A stretch of DNA of 64,000 bases from Actinospineispora acaciae DSM 45401 (GTDB taxonomy: Bacteria; Actinomycetota; Actinomycetes; Mycobacteriales; Pseudonocardiaceae): the NCBI RefSeq assembly GCF_000620785.1, contig NZ_JIAI01000003.1, positions 620,001 to 684,000 on the forward strand, in the 5' to 3' direction. A program made the translations under genes and the position numbers. Shown here piece after piece: positions 62,426 to 64,000 of the stretch. Position 1 is the stretch's first letter; each line of letters starts with the position of its first letter. The notes under the pieces were generated by a model. That model made no database searches, was not told the origin of the DNA, and worked only from the letters and a program-made list of their open reading frames with translations.

Positions 62426-63316
62426 TCAGCCAAGCGATTTCATGATCTCTTTCATCAGCGCGGCGGTCTCGCTGGGGGTTTTGCCGACCTTCACCCCGGC
62501 GGCTTCGAGGGCTTGTTTCTTGGCCTGCGCCGTGCCCGAGGAGCCGGAGACGATGGCGCCGGCGTGGCCCATGGTTTTGCCTTCGGGTGCGGTGAATCCG
62601 GCGACGTAGCCGACGACGGGTTTGGTGAGGTTGTTGTGGATGTAGTCGGCGGCGCGTTCTTCGGCGTCGCCGCCGATCTCGCCGATCATGACGATGGCGT
62701 CGGTGTCGGGGTCGTCCTGGAAGGCGGCGAGGGCGTCGATGTGGGTGGTGCCGATGATGGGGTCGCCGCCGATGCCGATGGCGGTGGAGAACCCGATCTC
62801 GCGTAGTTCGTACATCATCTGGTAGGTCAGGGTGCCGGATTTGGACACCAGCCCGATACGGCCGGGGCCGGTGATGTCGGCGGGGATGATCCCGGCGTTG
62901 GACTTGCCCGGGGAGATGATCCCGGGGCAGTTCGGCCCGATGATGCGGGTCTTGTTGCCGGTGGCGACGGCGTGCGCCCACATGTAGGCGGAGTCGTGCA
63001 CGGGGATGCCTTCGGTGATGACCACCGCCAGGGGTATTTCGGCGTCGATGGCCTCGATGACGGCGTCCTTGGCGAAGCGGGGCGGCACGAACACCACCGA
63101 CACGTCAGCGCCGGTTTCCTTGATCGCTTCCTCGACCGTGCCGTACACCGTCAGGTCGCGGCCGCCGATGCTCGCGGTCTGGCCGGCTTTGCGGGCGTTG
63201 ACCCCGCCGACGATGTTGGTGCCCGCGGCGAGCATCTTGGTGGTGTGTTTGGTGCCTTCGGCGCCGGTCATGCCCTGCACGATGACCTTGCTGCGCTCGT
63301 TCAGAAAGATCGACAT
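62426..63316 (-). CDS. sucD: Succinyl-CoA synthetase alpha subunit
   Basis: This 296-residue subunit takes part in the TCA-cycle conversion of succinyl-CoA to succinate with nucleotide triphosphate formation. The CoA-binding region has VIVQGMTGAEGTKHT, RIIGPNCPGIISP and the phosphorylated-His motif MGHAGAIVSG. The ATG at 63316 (MSIFLNERSKV) follows GAGGACA. It lies 10 bases after the sucC stop. A 116-base gap separates it from the DUF5336 gene downstream. Confidence 0.96.
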   Translation of the reverse strand: MSIFLNERSKVIVQGMTGAEGTKHTTKMLAAGTNIVGGVNARKAGQTASIGGRDLTVYGTVEEAIKETGADVSVVFVPPRFAKDAVIEAIDAEIPLAVVITEGIPVHDSAYMWAHAVATGNKTRIIGPNCPGIISPGKSNAGIIPADITGPGRIGLVSKSGTLTYQMMYELREIGFSTAIGIGGDPIIGTTHIDALAAFQDDPDTDAIVMIGEIGGDAEERAADYIHNNLTKPVVGYVAGFTAPEGKTMGHAGAIVSGSSGTAQAKKQALEAAGVKVGKTPSETAALMKEIMKSLG

Positions 63317-63326
63317 CGGTTTGTCC

Positions 63327-64000
63327 TCACGCCCCCACAGTGCCGGCGGCGGCCAGTTCGGCGGCCTTGTCCGCGGCATCGTCCATCGTGCCTACCAACG
63401 TGACCAACGGATGGCCGGCCTCGGTCAGGATGCGTCGGCCTTCGACGACGTTGTTGCCGTCCAGGCGCACCACCAGCGGTTTCGTCGCCGCCGGCCCGAG
63501 GATCTTGAGTGCTTCGACGATGCCGGTGGCCACCGCGTCACACGCGGTGATCCCACCGAAGACGTTGACGAACACCGCCCGGACATCCGGATCCGACAAC
63601 ACCACATCCAGCCCGGCGGCCATCACCTCCGCCGACGCCCCACCACCAATATCCAAGAAGTTCGCCGGCGCGACACCGCCGTGGCGCTCCCCCGCGTAGG
63701 CGACCACGTCCAGGGTGGACATCACCAGCCCGGCGCCGTTACCGATGATCCCAACCTGCCCGTCGAGCTTGACGTAGTTGAGGTCCTTCGCCTTCGCCTT
63801 CGCCTCCAGCGGGTCCTCGGTGCGGGCGTCGACCAGATCGGCGTGACCGGGGTGGCGGAACCCGGCGTTCTCGTCCAGGGTGACCTTGCCGTCCAACGCC
63901 ACCACATGATCCTGTGGGTCGCGCACCAGCGGGTTCACCTCGACCAGGGTGGCGTCCTCGGACACGAACGTCTCCCACAGCTTGACGATCACATCCGCCG
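63327..64000 (-). CDS. sucC: Succinyl-CoA synthetase beta subunit (C-terminal part, runs off window)
   Basis: Only the C-terminal 224 or so residues are present; the start lies beyond the window. Visible motifs are VEVNPLVRDP in the ATP-grasp domain end, GNGAGLVMSTLDVV, ANFLDIGGGAS, FVNVFGGITACD and RLDGNNVVEGRRIL, all typical of SucC. It pairs with sucD just downstream in the usual sucCD operon. Confidence 0.95.
   Translation of the reverse strand, partial: ADVIVKLWETFVSEDATLVEVNPLVRDPQDHVVALDGKVTLDENAGFRHPGHADLVDARTEDPLEAKAKAKDLNYVKLDGQVGIIGNGAGLVMSTLDVVAYAGERHGGVAPANFLDIGGGASAEVMAAGLDVVLSDPDVRAVFVNVFGGITACDAVATGIVEALKILGPAATKPLVVRLDGNNVVEGRRILTEAGHPLVTLVGTMDDAADKAAELAAAGTVGA

Overview
The window is very GC-rich, densely coded actinobacterial chromosome. 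Several features point to the Pseudonocardiales (Amycolatopsis/Saccharothrix-like) rather than Streptomyces or Mycobacterium. These are an F420 cofactor synthase (fbiC), a monomeric NADP isocitrate dehydrogenase, an ImuA'/ImuB/DnaE2 SOS mutasome, frequent GTG starts with GTGA/ATGA coupling, and a sucC-sucD-DUF5336-DUF6350-purN-purH order that matches the Rv0951-Rv0957 neighbourhood of M. tuberculosis as I remember it. I saw no tRNA, rRNA, CRISPR array, prophage or intact transposase gene.

Layout. 1-1462: the start of a membrane-anchored pseudokinase, cut by the window edge. 1586-14503: a catabolic locus organised around a DeoR regulator. A leftward operon encodes a histidine phosphatase, a sugar/polyol ABC importer (binding protein, two permeases, two ATPases) and a 2-hydroxyacid dehydrogenase. 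A rightward operon encodes DeoR, a class II aldolase, an FGGY kinase, a second class II aldolase and a GlpD-like FAD dehydrogenase. Together they suggest import, phosphorylation, oxidation and retro-aldol cleavage of a polyol or sugar whose identity I cannot tell. 14509-16237: a flavodoxin-like oxidoreductase, a TetR regulator and upp, with a 161-bp MITE-like element just upstream of upp. 17202-27804: a nucleoside salvage block with a BmpA-type ABC importer, cdd, deoA and add, interspersed with a duplicated-module protein and a coiled-coil protein. 28004-34733: a SRPBCC protein, a D,D-carboxypeptidase, a TetR/MFS/HlyD efflux set, a YihY-family membrane protein and a small secreted protein. 34892-46985: trpS, hppD, an Lrp regulator coupled to an iron-siderophore lipoprotein, fbiC, an SH3-like protein, icd, and DUF3500, DsbA-like and DUF3017 proteins. 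47070-56176: SOS mutagenesis genes (dnaE2 behind a LexA box; imuA'-imuB behind another), a DUF385 nitroreductase/MarR pair, and a sigma-factor-like membrane protein divergent from imuA'. 56297-64000: a TIGR03086 protein, purH, purN, a DUF1059 fusion, DUF6350, DUF5336, sucD and partial sucC.

Non-coding signals stand out. A dispersed palindrome (CCGTGAGTGG arms around a CTATGA loop) occurs three times, twice supplying the stop codon of the upstream gene. There are two perfect LexA boxes (TCGAAC-N4-GTTCGA), several operator-like dyads and one strong bidirectional terminator. Protein family names come from motif recognition by eye; no database search was possible.
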